Of a stretch of 64,000 nt of DNA, positions 17,465-28,400 are shown piece by piece. The notes below the pieces were generated by a model, which saw only the letters and a program-made list of their open reading frames with translations, had not been told where the DNA came from and did not search any database. A program made the position numbers and the translations under genes. The stretch's first letter is position 1. Each line of letters starts with the position of its first letter. Source of the DNA: JAVBMU01 sp031551755 (GTDB lineage: Bacteria; Actinomycetota; Actinomycetes; Actinomycetales; Cellulomonadaceae); the NCBI GenBank assembly GCA_031551755.1, contig JAVBNE010000078.1, positions 1 to 64,000 on the forward strand, in the 5' to 3' direction.

Positions 17465-18279
17465 CCGCGAGTACGGGTGAAGCCGTCCTGTTCTGGGTGG
17501 TGGCCCCTCTGATGGTGCTGGCGGCGTTGTCGCTGCTGGTCTCCCGCAAGGCAGTACACGCAGCGATCTCGGTCATGTTCATCATGGTCAGCCTCGCCAT
17601 CCTGTACGTGGCTCAGGAGGCGCCGTTCCTCGGGGTCGTCCAGGTCGTCGTGTACACCGGCGCGGTCATGATGCTCTTCCTCTTCGTCCTCATGCTGGTG
17701 GGTGTGGACGCCTCCGACTCGCTCGTGGAGACCGTGCGCGGTCAGCGGTGGATCGGGCTCCTGCTCGGTCTCGGCTTCGGTGTCGTGCTGGTCGGCGTGG
17801 TTGCTCGGGCGACGTTCCCCCCGGCGAAGGGTGTCGCGCCGACCGCCGACGTCTCCAACCCGGAGGGGTTGGCCCGCGTGCTGTTCAGCGACTACGTCTT
17901 CGCGATGGAGGTCGTGGGCATCCTGCTTGTGACAGCCGCGATCGCCGCACTCGTCCTCACGCACCGTCGTCGGCTCGCGCCGAAGATCGGGCAGCGGGAG
18001 GTCGCCGAGGCCAAGGTGGCCTCACTGGCGACCGGTGGCCGGTTGACCCCGCTCGCAGCACCTGGTGTCTACGCCCAGAACAACGCCATGGACACCCCGG
18101 CGCTCGACCCGCAGGGGCAGCCGATCGAGGAATCCGTCTCGCGCATCCTGCGCATCCGCGGCCAGGAGCGCTCCGCCGGGGAGATCCTCTCCGCCGAACG
18201 AGAGGTGATCGAGCTGCACGAGCCGCAGCGCGCGCGCATCGTCTCCGCCGCACCCGAGTCGACCGGAGAGGAGAGCTGA
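17461..18279 (+). CDS. nuoJ: NADH-quinone oxidoreductase subunit J
   Basis: 272 residues. Five membrane helices occupy about 1-165, including QVVVYTGAVMMLFLFVLML, the helix with the conserved pi-bulge region. A ~100-residue hydrophilic C-terminal tail follows. It is a membrane-arm subunit in the proton pathway near the quinone site. Confidence 0.92.
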   Translation: MTASTGEAVLFWVVAPLMVLAALSLLVSRKAVHAAISVMFIMVSLAILYVAQEAPFLGVVQVVVYTGAVMMLFLFVLMLVGVDASDSLVETVRGQRWIGLLLGLGFGVVLVGVVARATFPPAKGVAPTADVSNPEGLARVLFSDYVFAMEVVGILLVTAAIAALVLTHRRRLAPKIGQREVAEAKVASLATGGRLTPLAAPGVYAQNNAMDTPALDPQGQPIEESVSRILRIRGQERSAGEILSAEREVIELHEPQRARIVSAAPESTGEES

Positions 18280-18280
18280 C

Positions 18281-18580
18281 ATGGAGATCACCAACTACCT
18301 CGTCCTCGCCGCGCTACTGTTCACGATCGGCGCCGCCACGGTGCTGTTGCGCCGTAACGCGATCATCGTCTTCATGGGCATCGAGCTCATGCTGAACGCC
18401 ACCAACCTGGCCTTCGTCACGTTCGCCCGCATCCACGGTGATCTGCAAGGCCAAGTGATCGCGTTCTTCATCATGGTCGTCGCGGCCGCCGAGGTCGTGG
18501 TCGGCCTCGCCATCATCGTGTCGATCTTCCGTACCCGTCGATCCGCTTCGGTCGACGACGTCAACCTGCTCAAGAGCTGA
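18281..18580 (+). CDS. nuoK: NADH-quinone oxidoreductase subunit K
   Basis: 99 residues, the usual length, with three membrane helices. The conserved glutamates lie in MGIELMLNATNL and AAAEVVVGLAI. It starts one base after the nuoJ stop. It is part of the proton-translocating membrane arm. Confidence 0.95.
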   Translation: MEITNYLVLAALLFTIGAATVLLRRNAIIVFMGIELMLNATNLAFVTFARIHGDLQGQVIAFFIMVVAAAEVVVGLAIIVSIFRTRRSASVDDVNLLKS

Positions 18581-18590
18581 GGGCCCGGCA

Positions 18591-20618
18591 GTGACTATCT
18601 TGACGCTGACATCCCTGTCCCAGGCGATCCTGCCGACCCAGGACATCGTGGCCGCGAGCACCGTGGTGCCGGGGCCGGTGCGATTCGCTCCGCTGCTGGT
18701 CGGCCTGCCATTGTTCGGCGCCGCGGTGCTGCTGCTGGCCGGCCGCCGCAGTGACAAGTGGGGCGCCTGGTTCGGGGTGCTGATGTCCGGCTCCGCCTTT
18801 CTGGTGGGCTTGTGGCAGTTCCTCACCGTGCTCGGCCTGCCGGCCGACGAGCGGGTCATCGACCACAACCTGTCGAGCTGGTTGAACGTCGGTGGGCTGA
18901 ATGTGCCGCTCGGCATCCGGGTCGACCCGCTGTCACTCACCTTCGTACTCCTGGTGACCTTCGTAGGCACGCTGATCCACATCTACGCCGTGGCCTATAT
19001 GGAGCACGACAAGGACCGCCGCCGGTTCTTCGCCTACCTCAACCTCTTCGTGGCGGCGATGCTGCTGCTGGTCCTCGCCGACTCCTACTTCCTGCTCTTC
19101 GTGGGATGGGAGGGTGTGGGCCTCGCCTCCTACCTGCTGATCGGGTTCTGGAACCACAACCTGCCCTACGCGGTGGCCGCCAAGAAGGCGTTCGTGATGA
19201 ACCGCGTGGGCGACCTCGGGTTGATCGCGGCGCTCATGCTGATGTTCTGGGCCTTCGGCGCGGTGGACTTCAAGACGGTCTTCGAGGCCGCTCCGGCCGC
19301 CTCCACGGGTACGCTCACCGCCATCGGCCTGGCCCTGCTCGTGGCCGCCTGCGGTAAGTCCGCACAGTTCCCGCTGCAGGCATGGCTCGGTGATGCGATG
19401 GCCGGCCCGACGCCGGTCTCGGCGCTGATCCACGCCGCCACCATGGTTACAGCCGGTGTCTACTTGGTGGTGCGGTCCGCGGCGATCTTCGAAGGGGCGC
19501 CCAACGCCCAGTTGGTCGTGGCCATCGTCGGTGCGATCACGCTGCTCTTCGGGGCGATCGTGGGCTGTGCGAAGGATGACATCAAGAAGGCCTTGGCGGC
19601 TTCGACGATGTCCCAGATCGGCTACATGATCCTCGCGGCTGGCCTAGGGCCGATCGGCTACGCCTTCGCGATCTTCCACCTCGTGACCCACGGCTTCTTC
19701 AAGGCCGGGATGTTCCTCGGCGCCGGTTCCGTGATGCACGGGATGGACGACCAGGTGAACATGCGCCGATTCGGTGCGCTGTCCACGATGATGAAGATCA
19801 CCTGGGTCACCTTCGGCCTCGGCTGGCTTGCGATCATCGGCTTCCCCGGGCTCTCCGGCTTCTGGAGCAAGGACAAGATCATCGAGGCGGCCTTCATGCC
19901 GGTCGACGGCTCGCCGTGGCGGGCCTGGGTCTTCGGCGGCGTCGCCCTGCTCGGTGCCGCGCTGACCGCCTTCTACATGTCGCGGCTGTTCTTCATGACT
20001 TTCCACGGCAAGCGCCGGTGGAACGACGGCAGCGGCTCCGAAGAGGGCACCGGCGCGCAGGATGGCCCCGTGCGACACCCGCACGAGTCCCCGGCGCTGA
20101 TGACCTGGCCGATGATCATCCTGGCCGTGGGGTCCTTGGGCCTCGGTGGGCTGTTGGCACTGGGCGACCGGTTCTTCGACTGGCTCGCCCCGGTGACCGG
20201 CCACGCCGAACACCACGAGCCGGTGCTGTCCGTGCCGGTGATCATGGTCGCGACCATGGTGCTCGTGGCTGCCGGTGTCGCACTCGCCTGGCTGCAATAC
20301 GTCCGATCGGCGGTGCCGGTGACGGCACCGCGCGGATCGGTGCTCACGCGCGCCGCACGGCGCGATCTGTACCAGGACGACGTGAACGAAGGTGTGTTCA
20401 TGCGCCCAGGCCAGTACCTGACGCGTTCCCTCGTCTACGCCGACCGCGAGGCGGTCGACGGCGGCTGGATGGGATTGGCCGGTTTGGTGGCCCGCGTCAG
20501 CGAATGGCTGCGCGGATGGCAGAACGGATTCGTCCGCTCGTATGCGGCGACGATGCTCGGCGGGATCGTCGTGATCGTCGCCGTGGTCCTGGTCCTCGTG
20601 TCGAACCAGGCGAGCTGA
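18591..20618 (+). CDS. nuoL: NADH-quinone oxidoreductase subunit L
   Basis: 675 residues from GTG 18591. It is an antiporter-like proton-pumping subunit with about 16 helices. Conserved segments are VGWEGVGLASYLLIGFW, the discontinuous-helix region ALIHAATMVTAGVYLVVR and KKALAASTMSQIGYM. The long amphipathic arm lies at the C-terminus. It is followed by nuoM after 10 bp. Confidence 0.95.
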   Translation: MTILTLTSLSQAILPTQDIVAASTVVPGPVRFAPLLVGLPLFGAAVLLLAGRRSDKWGAWFGVLMSGSAFLVGLWQFLTVLGLPADERVIDHNLSSWLNVGGLNVPLGIRVDPLSLTFVLLVTFVGTLIHIYAVAYMEHDKDRRRFFAYLNLFVAAMLLLVLADSYFLLFVGWEGVGLASYLLIGFWNHNLPYAVAAKKAFVMNRVGDLGLIAALMLMFWAFGAVDFKTVFEAAPAASTGTLTAIGLALLVAACGKSAQFPLQAWLGDAMAGPTPVSALIHAATMVTAGVYLVVRSAAIFEGAPNAQLVVAIVGAITLLFGAIVGCAKDDIKKALAASTMSQIGYMILAAGLGPIGYAFAIFHLVTHGFFKAGMFLGAGSVMHGMDDQVNMRRFGALSTMMKITWVTFGLGWLAIIGFPGLSGFWSKDKIIEAAFMPVDGSPWRAWVFGGVALLGAALTAFYMSRLFFMTFHGKRRWNDGSGSEEGTGAQDGPVRHPHESPALMTWPMIILAVGSLGLGGLLALGDRFFDWLAPVTGHAEHHEPVLSVPVIMVATMVLVAAGVALAWLQYVRSAVPVTAPRGSVLTRAARRDLYQDDVNEGVFMRPGQYLTRSLVYADREAVDGGWMGLAGLVARVSEWLRGWQNGFVRSYAATMLGGIVVIVAVVLVLVSNQAS

Positions 20619-20628
20619 GAGAGGCCCG

Positions 20629-22224
20629 ATGATGACCGACTTTCCCTGGCTGACAGCCCTCATCGCGTGGCCGATCGTAGGTGCGGCCGCCGTGTGGCTC
20701 ACTGCGCTCGCGCGCACCCGGACCACCACCCTGGTGGGCACGGTCCGCACCTTGGCGCTCGGTGCCTCCCTCGTCGAGCTGCTGCTCGCCGTGGGTGCGT
20801 TCGCGGCCTTCGACCGGACAGATGCCGGTACCCACCAACTCGTCGAGACTCACCAGTGGATCCCGCAGCTCGGCGTCAGCTACGCCGTCGCGGTGGACGG
20901 GGTGGGGCTCGCGCTGATCGGGCTCTCCGTCTTCCTGGTTCCGTTGGTCGTGTTGGCGGCCTGGCGGGAGCAGGGCGGCGACGCGGGCCGGCTGCGCAAT
21001 TACCTGGCGCTCGTCCTGGTGCTCGAGGCTTTCATGGTGGCCGTCTTCGCGGCCCGTGACGTCTTCCTGTTCTACGTCGTCTTCGAGGCGATGCTGATCC
21101 CGGTCTACTTCATGATCGGGAACTTCGGCGGTGGCGCCCAGCGGCGGTATGCAGCGATGAAGTTCCTGCTGTTCTCGCTCGCCGGTGGGCTCATCATGCT
21201 GGCCGCCGTGATCGCCCTGTATGTGAACGGGCCGGGCGGCTCAAACGGGTTCCAGATCGACGAGTTGGTGCGCTACCTTCAGGCCAACCCGATGGATGCC
21301 ACCACCGAGCGACTGCTCTTCGGCGGCTTCTTCCTGGCCTTCGCGATCAAGGCGCCGATGTTCCCGGTGCACACCTGGTTGCCCGATGCCGCCGAACACG
21401 CGCCCGCGGGTACGTCGACGCTGCTCGTCGGCGTGCTGGACAAGGTCGGTACCTTCGGGATGCTCACCCTGTGCCTGCCGCTGTTCCCGGCCGCCAGCCG
21501 TTGGGCGGCCCCGGCCGTCATCGTCCTCGCGGTGATCTCGATCATCTACGGCGGACTGATGGCCATCGGGCAGAGCGACCTCATGCGCCTCATCGCGTAC
21601 ACCTCGGTGTCCCACTTCGGGTTCATCGTGTTGGGCATCTTCGCCTTTACGTCGCTGAGCATCTCCGGGTCGTCCTTCTACATGGTCAACCACGGCCTGT
21701 CGACGGGTGCCCTGTTCCTGCTGGCCGGCTTCCTGATCGCCCGCCATCCGGAGCGCTCGCAGCGGATCGCCGACTACGGCGGACTGCAGAAGGTCGTGCC
21801 CGTGCTCGCCGGGACATTCCTGGTCGCCGGCCTCTCGGCGCTGTCGCTGCCTGGGCTCTCCACCTTCGTCAGCGAGATCATGGTGCTCCTCGGCACCTTC
21901 TCGCGCAGCCACCCGGCTGCCTTGGTGGCCGCCCTCGGCGTAGTCCTCGCCGCGCTGTACGTCCTGCTGACCTACCAGCGGATCTTCACCGGACCCAAGC
22001 GGGACGACCTCTCCGAGTTGCCCGACCTCGACGGCCGTGAGAAGTGGGTTGTGGCCCCGCTGATCCTCGCGCTGCTCGTCTTCGGTTTCCACCCCGCGCC
22101 GGCCGTCCAGCTCGTCGACGCGCCTGCCAAGGCAACGATGACCGCTGTCGGAGAGAAGGACCCGGCACCCGCCGAAGCCGCCGACAGCGCCACGACCAGC
22201 ACTGACAATGGGAGCGAGTCATGA
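20629..22224 (+). CDS. nuoM: NADH-quinone oxidoreductase subunit M
   Basis: 531 residues. It is an antiporter-like proton-pumping subunit. The conserved glutamate and lysine regions are seen in FEAMLIPVYFMIG, FPVHTWLPDAAEHAPAGTS and RLIAYTSVSHFGF. Two adjacent ATGs (20629 and 20632) could both initiate. The short C-terminal hydrophilic tail overlaps nuoN by 4 bp. Confidence 0.95.
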   Translation: MMTDFPWLTALIAWPIVGAAAVWLTALARTRTTTLVGTVRTLALGASLVELLLAVGAFAAFDRTDAGTHQLVETHQWIPQLGVSYAVAVDGVGLALIGLSVFLVPLVVLAAWREQGGDAGRLRNYLALVLVLEAFMVAVFAARDVFLFYVVFEAMLIPVYFMIGNFGGGAQRRYAAMKFLLFSLAGGLIMLAAVIALYVNGPGGSNGFQIDELVRYLQANPMDATTERLLFGGFFLAFAIKAPMFPVHTWLPDAAEHAPAGTSTLLVGVLDKVGTFGMLTLCLPLFPAASRWAAPAVIVLAVISIIYGGLMAIGQSDLMRLIAYTSVSHFGFIVLGIFAFTSLSISGSSFYMVNHGLSTGALFLLAGFLIARHPERSQRIADYGGLQKVVPVLAGTFLVAGLSALSLPGLSTFVSEIMVLLGTFSRSHPAALVAALGVVLAALYVLLTYQRIFTGPKRDDLSELPDLDGREKWVVAPLILALLVFGFHPAPAVQLVDAPAKATMTAVGEKDPAPAEAADSATTSTDNGSES

Positions 22225-24053
22225 CCCAGACCCTCGTGGCACAGGTCTTCGAGCAGCCGGACATCGACTGGAAGTACCTGGTACCGATCATCGTCGTGCT
22301 CGGTGCCGGTGTGCTCGGCGTCCTGGTGGAGGCCTTCGTCCCCGCCGGAATCCGGCGCACCGCGCAGATCCTCCTGTCGCTGGCCGCCATGGTCGCAGCC
22401 TTCGCCGACATCGTGTATTTGTGGCGGGACGATGCCGTGCACGCGACAGCCGTCGGCAACGGACTCACCTTCCCCTTCCTCGGGGGAGTAAGCGTGTTGG
22501 GCGGCTCGCTGACGGTCGACCCCTTCGCGCTGGCTGTGCAGGGGATCGTGTTGATCCTCGCGGTCCTCGGCGTCCTGGTGATCGCCGACCGCACGTCGGC
22601 CGGTCAGGACGCCTTCGCCCCGGCCGCGGCCGCGGTGCCGGGTTCCGCCTATGAGGAACTCGCGCGACGCAAGGGCCTGGAGCAGACCGAGGTCTTCCCG
22701 CTGGTCCTCTTCGCCACCGGCGGCATGATGATCTTCCCGGCGACCTCCAACCTCCTGGTGATGTTCATCGCCCTGGAAGTGCTGTCGCTGCCGCTCTATG
22801 TGCTGACCGCCATGGCGCGCCGCCGCCGCCTACTGTCCCAGGAAGCCTCGTTCAAGTACTTCCTGCTGGGGGCCTTCGCCTCTGCGCTGTTCATCTTCGG
22901 CGTGGCGCTGATCTACGGTTTCTCCGGTTCGGTGAACCTGTGGGCGATCTTCAACGGGATCCTCGGCGAAACCTCCACCCTCGCCGGAATGCCCGCACTC
23001 ATTCTGACGGGCCTGTTCCTGATCCTGGTCGGGCTGCTCTTCAAGGTCGGCGCGGCGCCCTTCCACATGTGGACCCCGGACGTCTACCAGGGTGCTCCGA
23101 CGCCGATCACGGCCTACATGGCGGCGTGCACCAAGGCGGCCGCCTTCGCCGCGCTCGTGCGGGTGCTCTTCTTCACCAGTGCCCCGTTGACTGATGCCCT
23201 GCGGGCGAATCTCGACGTCGCCCTGTGGATCGTCGCGATCCTTACCATGGTCGTCGGCACGGTCGTCGCAGTCGCCCAGACCGACATGAAGCGGATGCTC
23301 GCCTACTCTTCGATCGCCCACGCCGGCTTCGTGCTGGTGGGCATCATCGGCTTCGCACCGGACGGGTTCCGCGAGGATTTGCAGTCGGCGGTGACATCCC
23401 AGTCGCTGGATGACGCCAACGGCGCGCTCGCACTCCTCGGCGATGCGGTGACCAAGCCGGTGCAGGCCACCGTGTTCTACCTGCTCGCTTACGGTCTGGC
23501 GACCCTCGGTGCCTTCGCCGTCGTGACCCTGGTCCGCGAGAAGTCCCCGGCAGTTGTGTCGGAGCCGGTGGCAGTGGCTGCCGGCGGCAGTGCCGTCGGT
23601 AGTGGCGCGGCCGCCGAATCCGGTGACTCGGGCGAGTCGGTGGTGCTCGGCGAGGCCACGCATCTGTCGCAATGGGCTGGCCTCGGTCGCCGCCATCCGG
23701 TGCTGGCAGGCGTGTACTCACTCTTCCTGCTGTCCATGGCCGGCATCCCGCTGACCGCCGGATTCATCGCCAAGTTCTCCGCCTTCAGCGCGGCGGTCGC
23801 CGGGGGAGCCACGGTGCTCGCCGTGGTCGGTGTGCTCGCCTCCGCTGTGGCCGTTTTCTTCTACGCCCGCATCATCGTGCTGATGTACTTCACGGCTCCG
23901 GCCGAGGACGCACGGGTAGGGGTCGTGGTGGTCCGTTCGCGCGGATTCACCGCGGTTGCGATCGGGATCTGCGCCGCCGGTGTACTGATTCTCGGCCTTT
24001 TGCCGGCTGGGATTCTCGACATTGCCGCGGAGGCGGCTAAGTTCGCACCGTGA
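22221..24053 (+). CDS. nuoN: NADH-quinone oxidoreductase subunit N
   Basis: 610 residues, longer than the ~485 of E. coli NuoN. The extra length lies mainly in a loop near residues 95-155 and an Ala/Gly/Ser-rich loop near 435-485. Core motifs include FHMWTPDVYQGAPTPITAYM and KRMLAYSSIAHAGFVLVG. It is the last nuo gene. Its stop overlaps the polyprenyl synthase start by 4 bp. Confidence 0.95.
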   Translation: MTQTLVAQVFEQPDIDWKYLVPIIVVLGAGVLGVLVEAFVPAGIRRTAQILLSLAAMVAAFADIVYLWRDDAVHATAVGNGLTFPFLGGVSVLGGSLTVDPFALAVQGIVLILAVLGVLVIADRTSAGQDAFAPAAAAVPGSAYEELARRKGLEQTEVFPLVLFATGGMMIFPATSNLLVMFIALEVLSLPLYVLTAMARRRRLLSQEASFKYFLLGAFASALFIFGVALIYGFSGSVNLWAIFNGILGETSTLAGMPALILTGLFLILVGLLFKVGAAPFHMWTPDVYQGAPTPITAYMAACTKAAAFAALVRVLFFTSAPLTDALRANLDVALWIVAILTMVVGTVVAVAQTDMKRMLAYSSIAHAGFVLVGIIGFAPDGFREDLQSAVTSQSLDDANGALALLGDAVTKPVQATVFYLLAYGLATLGAFAVVTLVREKSPAVVSEPVAVAAGGSAVGSGAAAESGDSGESVVLGEATHLSQWAGLGRRHPVLAGVYSLFLLSMAGIPLTAGFIAKFSAFSAAVAGGATVLAVVGVLASAVAVFFYARIIVLMYFTAPAEDARVGVVVVRSRGFTAVAIGICAAGVLILGLLPAGILDIAAEAAKFAP

Positions 24054-25078
24054 CGCACACTCCTCCGGTGCCGCCCGTGAAAGCCACCGTGCCGCTGGAC
24101 GACGACGAACTCTCGGCCACGCTTACCGCCCGGCTGGTCGCTGTCGAACAGCGACTGGCCGAGTCGGTCGCCCATGCTGACGCCCTCGCCGACACCGCCT
24201 CACGGCATTTGGTGAAAGCGGGCGGTAAACGCTTGCGGCCGTTGCTCGCGCTGCTCTGCGCCGAGTTGGGCGACGCGGACCGGCCCGAGGTGGTCGAGGC
24301 CGCCGTCGTGGTGGAGTTGACGCATTTGGCGTCGCTTTATCACGACGACGTCATGGACTCGGCGCCTGTGCGCCGGGGAGCGCCCTCGGCGCACGCCGTG
24401 TGGGGGAACTCGGTGGCGATACTGGTCGGTGACCTGCTCTTCGCCCGGGCCGCGGCAACGGTAGCGGCCCTGGGTCCCGAGGCCGTTCTGCTTCAGGCCC
24501 AGACCTTCGAGCGGTTGTGCCTCGGCCAGCTGCAGGAGACCACTGGTCCTGCCGCCGGTGACGATCCGGTCGAGCACTATCTGCAGGTGCTGGCCGACAA
24601 GACGGCCTCCCTGCTGGCAACCTCCGCACAATACGGCGCCATGTTCGCTGGCTGTCCGCCTGAGGTCGTCAACGCGGTGGCGGCCTATGGCGAGAAGCTG
24701 GGAGTCTCCTTCCAGCTTGCCGACGACGTTCTCGACCTGGCCTCCTCCTCGGACGAATCGGGAAAGACCCCCGGTACGGATCTGCGCGAACAGGTGCCGA
24801 CGATGCCGGTGCTCCTCTTGCGCGCGCGCGTGGCCGGGGGCCGGGGTGACGCTGCGGACGCCGAATTGGTCGCGCTACTCGACTCCGACCTCTCCGACGA
24901 CAAAGCCCTCGCCCGAGCGGTCGCAGCAATCCGTGAACATGAGGTGCTGGCGGAGACGAGAAGACTCGCGATCCGTTGGGCGCATGACGCAATGGCGGAA
25001 CTCGCCCCGTTGCCACCGGGCCGAGCCAAGGACGCCCTTCAGGCATTTGCCGAGGCACTCGCGGACCGGGCTTCCTAA
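24050..25078 (+). CDS. Long-chain polyprenyl diphosphate synthase
   Basis: 342 residues from GTG 24050. It is a trans-prenyltransferase adding isopentenyl units to an allylic diphosphate, most likely to make the menaquinone side chain. Both aspartate-rich motifs are present: YHDDVMDSAPVRRG and LADDVLD, plus GGKRLRP. Chain length cannot be read reliably from sequence. Overlap with nuoN places it in the respiratory operon, an arrangement known in other actinobacteria. Confidence 0.9.
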   Translation: MTHTPPVPPVKATVPLDDDELSATLTARLVAVEQRLAESVAHADALADTASRHLVKAGGKRLRPLLALLCAELGDADRPEVVEAAVVVELTHLASLYHDDVMDSAPVRRGAPSAHAVWGNSVAILVGDLLFARAAATVAALGPEAVLLQAQTFERLCLGQLQETTGPAAGDDPVEHYLQVLADKTASLLATSAQYGAMFAGCPPEVVNAVAAYGEKLGVSFQLADDVLDLASSSDESGKTPGTDLREQVPTMPVLLLRARVAGGRGDAADAELVALLDSDLSDDKALARAVAAIREHEVLAETRRLAIRWAHDAMAELAPLPPGRAKDALQAFAEALADRAS

Positions 25079-25409
25079 CGTCGGCTACGGGTCCGACGAG
25101 GGTGGGGGCGCGACGCGAGATCGGGCCGGTGGGAACCGGCGAGTCCGTCGGCCAAGTCGCTCATGATGGCGACGTTGCGAGAAACGACGGCCCTGTGTAG
25201 TGCGGTGACGCAACGAAATGCGTAGGCATCGCGTCGGCCCTTGTGATCTCTGCCACGTGAGACGTGATTGCTGGGGAGAGATGTGCGGTTGCCAACAAAC
25301 GGCGCATAGGCGCAACAACGGCGCCCGGTAGGGTGAGTCCGCGGCCGCTTCGGCATCGGGCTGGTGCGCGCAGCCCAGCGCCGGCCGCTCGCCGACTCCC
25401 GGAGGTATC
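25079..25409. promoter_or_regulatory. 331-bp intergenic region before the surface/secretion locus
   Basis: No gene is seen. A 6-bp stem (CGTCGG...CCGACG, 25079-25098) directly follows the polyprenyl synthase stop and might aid termination; there is no T-run. CGGTAGGGTG at 25326-25335 recurs twice upstream of the WXG100 gene and contains a TANNNT-type -10 (TAGGGT). The ribosome site GGAGG lies just before GTG 25410. Confidence 0.4.
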
Positions 25410-28400
25410 GTGCCCACCGCTGTTCGAACCGGCCGACGTCGCACGGTTGCCTCTGTGGGGGTGGTAACGGCGTTTTCGGTCGCGCTGGTCGGAATGGCCT
25501 TTGCTTACGACGGTCAGGCGACCGCAGATGTGGACCTCAATGACTCGGGCGTCTGGGTCACTCGTGGACAAGAGGGCGAGCTGGGCCGGTTCAACTATGA
25601 GTCGCAGACCATCGACGGCAAGGTCGTCGCCGGCGGAGCTGAGATCGATCTGACACAAGACGCCGGCCGGGTGCTGGTCGCGGACTCAGCGGTCTCGTCC
25701 GCGAGTCCGGTGGATGTCGCCCACCTCGAGCTGGCGGGTTCTGTCGCCTTGCCCCACGACGCGATGGTGGTCAGCGGCGGATCGACCGTCGCCGTCCTTG
25801 ATCCCGGAACCGGTCAGTTGTGGGTACTGCCCTTCGACGGCATCGCTGCCTTCGACCCGGAGAAGACGCAGACGGTTTCGGATGCCGCCAAGGGTGGCGC
25901 GCTTGCGGTCTCCCGTGGGGGCACCGTCTTCGCCGCCGCACCGGAGTCCGGTGCGCTCCTGACCGTGCCGACATCCAGCAAGGGCGTGCCAGGTGAGGTG
26001 AAGTCGCGGACCTTGTCAGTGTCGAAGACGGCTGGTGTCCAGGTGACCGCGGTCGGCGAGTCTCCCGTCGTGCTGGACAAGGAACGCGCAAAGCTGCTCC
26101 TTCCCGGCGGTAAGTCGGTGGACCTCGGCTCGGATGTCGGCGAGGCACGGTTGCAGCAACCGTCGGCGAAATCGTCGAATGTCGTCTTCGCCACCTCCGA
26201 AGGGCTGTTCACGCAGCCGTTGAGTGGCGGTTCGATGCGCAAACAGGCCGCGAGCGGAATCCCGGCGGCCCCGGTACAACTGGACGGATGCACCTTCGGG
26301 GCCTGGGCGAGTACCGGCCAGGTGATCCGGGATTGCCCCGGCAGCGATAACGACATCGACCGTGTCCTCAAGGGGGCCACCACCGCGAGCGCCTTGGAGT
26401 ATCGGGTCAACCGACACTCCATCGTGCTCAACGACCTGTCCGCCGGGACGCTGTGGATGGCTTTCGACGACTACGAGAAGGTCGACAACTGGGATCAGGT
26501 GTTGCCGGAGGAAGCCGAGGGCGACGAGTCCGACGCGGAGAAGACGACCCCCGAGGTGCAGAACAACTTCATCGCGGACCGCGACCAGCGCAATAAGCCG
26601 CCGGTCGCCAAGGACGACACATTCGGTGCACGGGCCGGGCGGACCACGGTTCTGCCGGTGCTGGCGAACGACTTCGACCCGGACGGTGACGTCATCACCG
26701 CCAGTGCCGACCGGGTCCAGATCCCGAACGGCACCGTGCAACGGATCCTGGGTGGCGAGGCACTCCAAGTGGTCGTACCGCCGGATGCGACCGGACGATC
26801 CTCGTTCGTCTACACGGTCGAGGACGGTCGCGGGGGTGAGGCGACCGCCCGGGTCGCCTTGCGTATTGTCCCCCCGTCGGAGAACGCCGCGCCCAAACAG
26901 ACATCGGTGCCTATCCTGACGGTCGCCGAGGGCGGCAAGGGCTCAATCAAGGTGCTGCCCTACTTCCGCGACCCTGACGGGGACGACGTCTTCCTCGCCG
27001 AGGCGAAATCGGCTGTGCCCGGGGACGTGGTGCGCTTCCACCCCGACGGCACTGTGGAGTTCCAGGACGCAGGCGGGTCCACCGGCCGTAAGGTCATCAC
27101 GCTCACCGTCGGTGACGGTCGCAGTACCGCGACCGGGCAGCTCGCCGTCAACGTGACCGGCGCGGAGAACTCCGCGCCAGTGGCGGTCAACGATCACGAG
27201 GTCGTGATCGCGGGTGAACAGATCACCGTCGAACCGTTACTGAATGACAGCGATCCGGACGGGGACCCCCTGCGGCTGGCCACGGTGACCGGTCAGGTAC
27301 CCGCGACCGTCACCCCGAACTACGACGCCGGTACGTTTGTCTTCAAATCCAATAAGGTTGGCTCCTACGACTTGACCTACACGGTGACCGACGGTCCGCA
27401 TCAAACGTTGGGGCTTGTCCGGGTGGATGTCATCACCCCACCCAATGATCCGGGTACCCCCATCGTCGTTGCCGACACCGCGCTCCTGCCCGCCGGTGGC
27501 AGCACGCTGGTCGACGTCCTGGCGAATGACACCGACCCGGCAGGTGGGGTGCTCGTGGTCCAGTCGGTGTCGGTGCCCGAGGGCGCACCCATCTTCGTGA
27601 GTGTCCTCGAACACCGCCTGCTGCGGATCACCGAGGCACAGCGACTCGAAGAACCTCTCGTGATCGAGTACACGGCCTCAAACGGCACCCGGAGCGCCGC
27701 CGGCCAGGTTCGGATCGTGCCCGTGCCCGCGCCGACGGAGCTCCAGCCGCCGCATGCCGTTGAAGATGAGGCGATCGTGCACACAGGCGACATCGTGAAC
27801 ATCGATGTGCTGGCCAATGACACCCATCCCGACGGTCTGGCGCTGATGCTGCAGGACACGCTGGAGAAGGGCGTCGACCCGGCCTTCGGCGAGGCTTTCG
27901 TCTCGGACGGCGTCCTGCGGTTCCGTGCGGGATCCAAGGCCGGTACCGCTCATGCGACTTATCGCGTGCGGGACAAGAACGGCCAGGAGGACTCGGCCCA
28001 GGTCACGATTCACATCCGCGGCGGCAATGAGAACCAGCCGCCGCAGCCGAAGGACGTTTCGGCGCGGGTGCTCTCCGGGTCCAGCGTGCGGATCCCCATC
28101 TCCCTCGACGGCATCGACCCCGACGGTGACTCCGTGCGGTTGACGGGGTTGGTGACCGCACCGACCCAAGGCACCGTGACGATCGACGGTGACGTGTTGG
28201 TCTACCGTGCCTTCGACGATGCACACGGGCTGGACTCGTTCACCTATGCGGTGGCGGATCGACGCGGTCAGGTCGCGACCGGAAGTATCCGGGTCGGCAT
28301 CGCCGCCGCACCAGCGACCAACCAGCCCCCGGTGGCGCAGGACGATCTGGTGTTGGCCCGGCCCGGGCGCACGGTTGCCGTCGCGGCCCTGCGCAACGAC

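Noticed and set aside
23540..23660. Possible frameshift or insertion in nuoN
   Set aside because: The Ala/Gly/Ser-rich loop is in frame and conserved helices resume after it; extended loops occur in actinobacterial NuoN.
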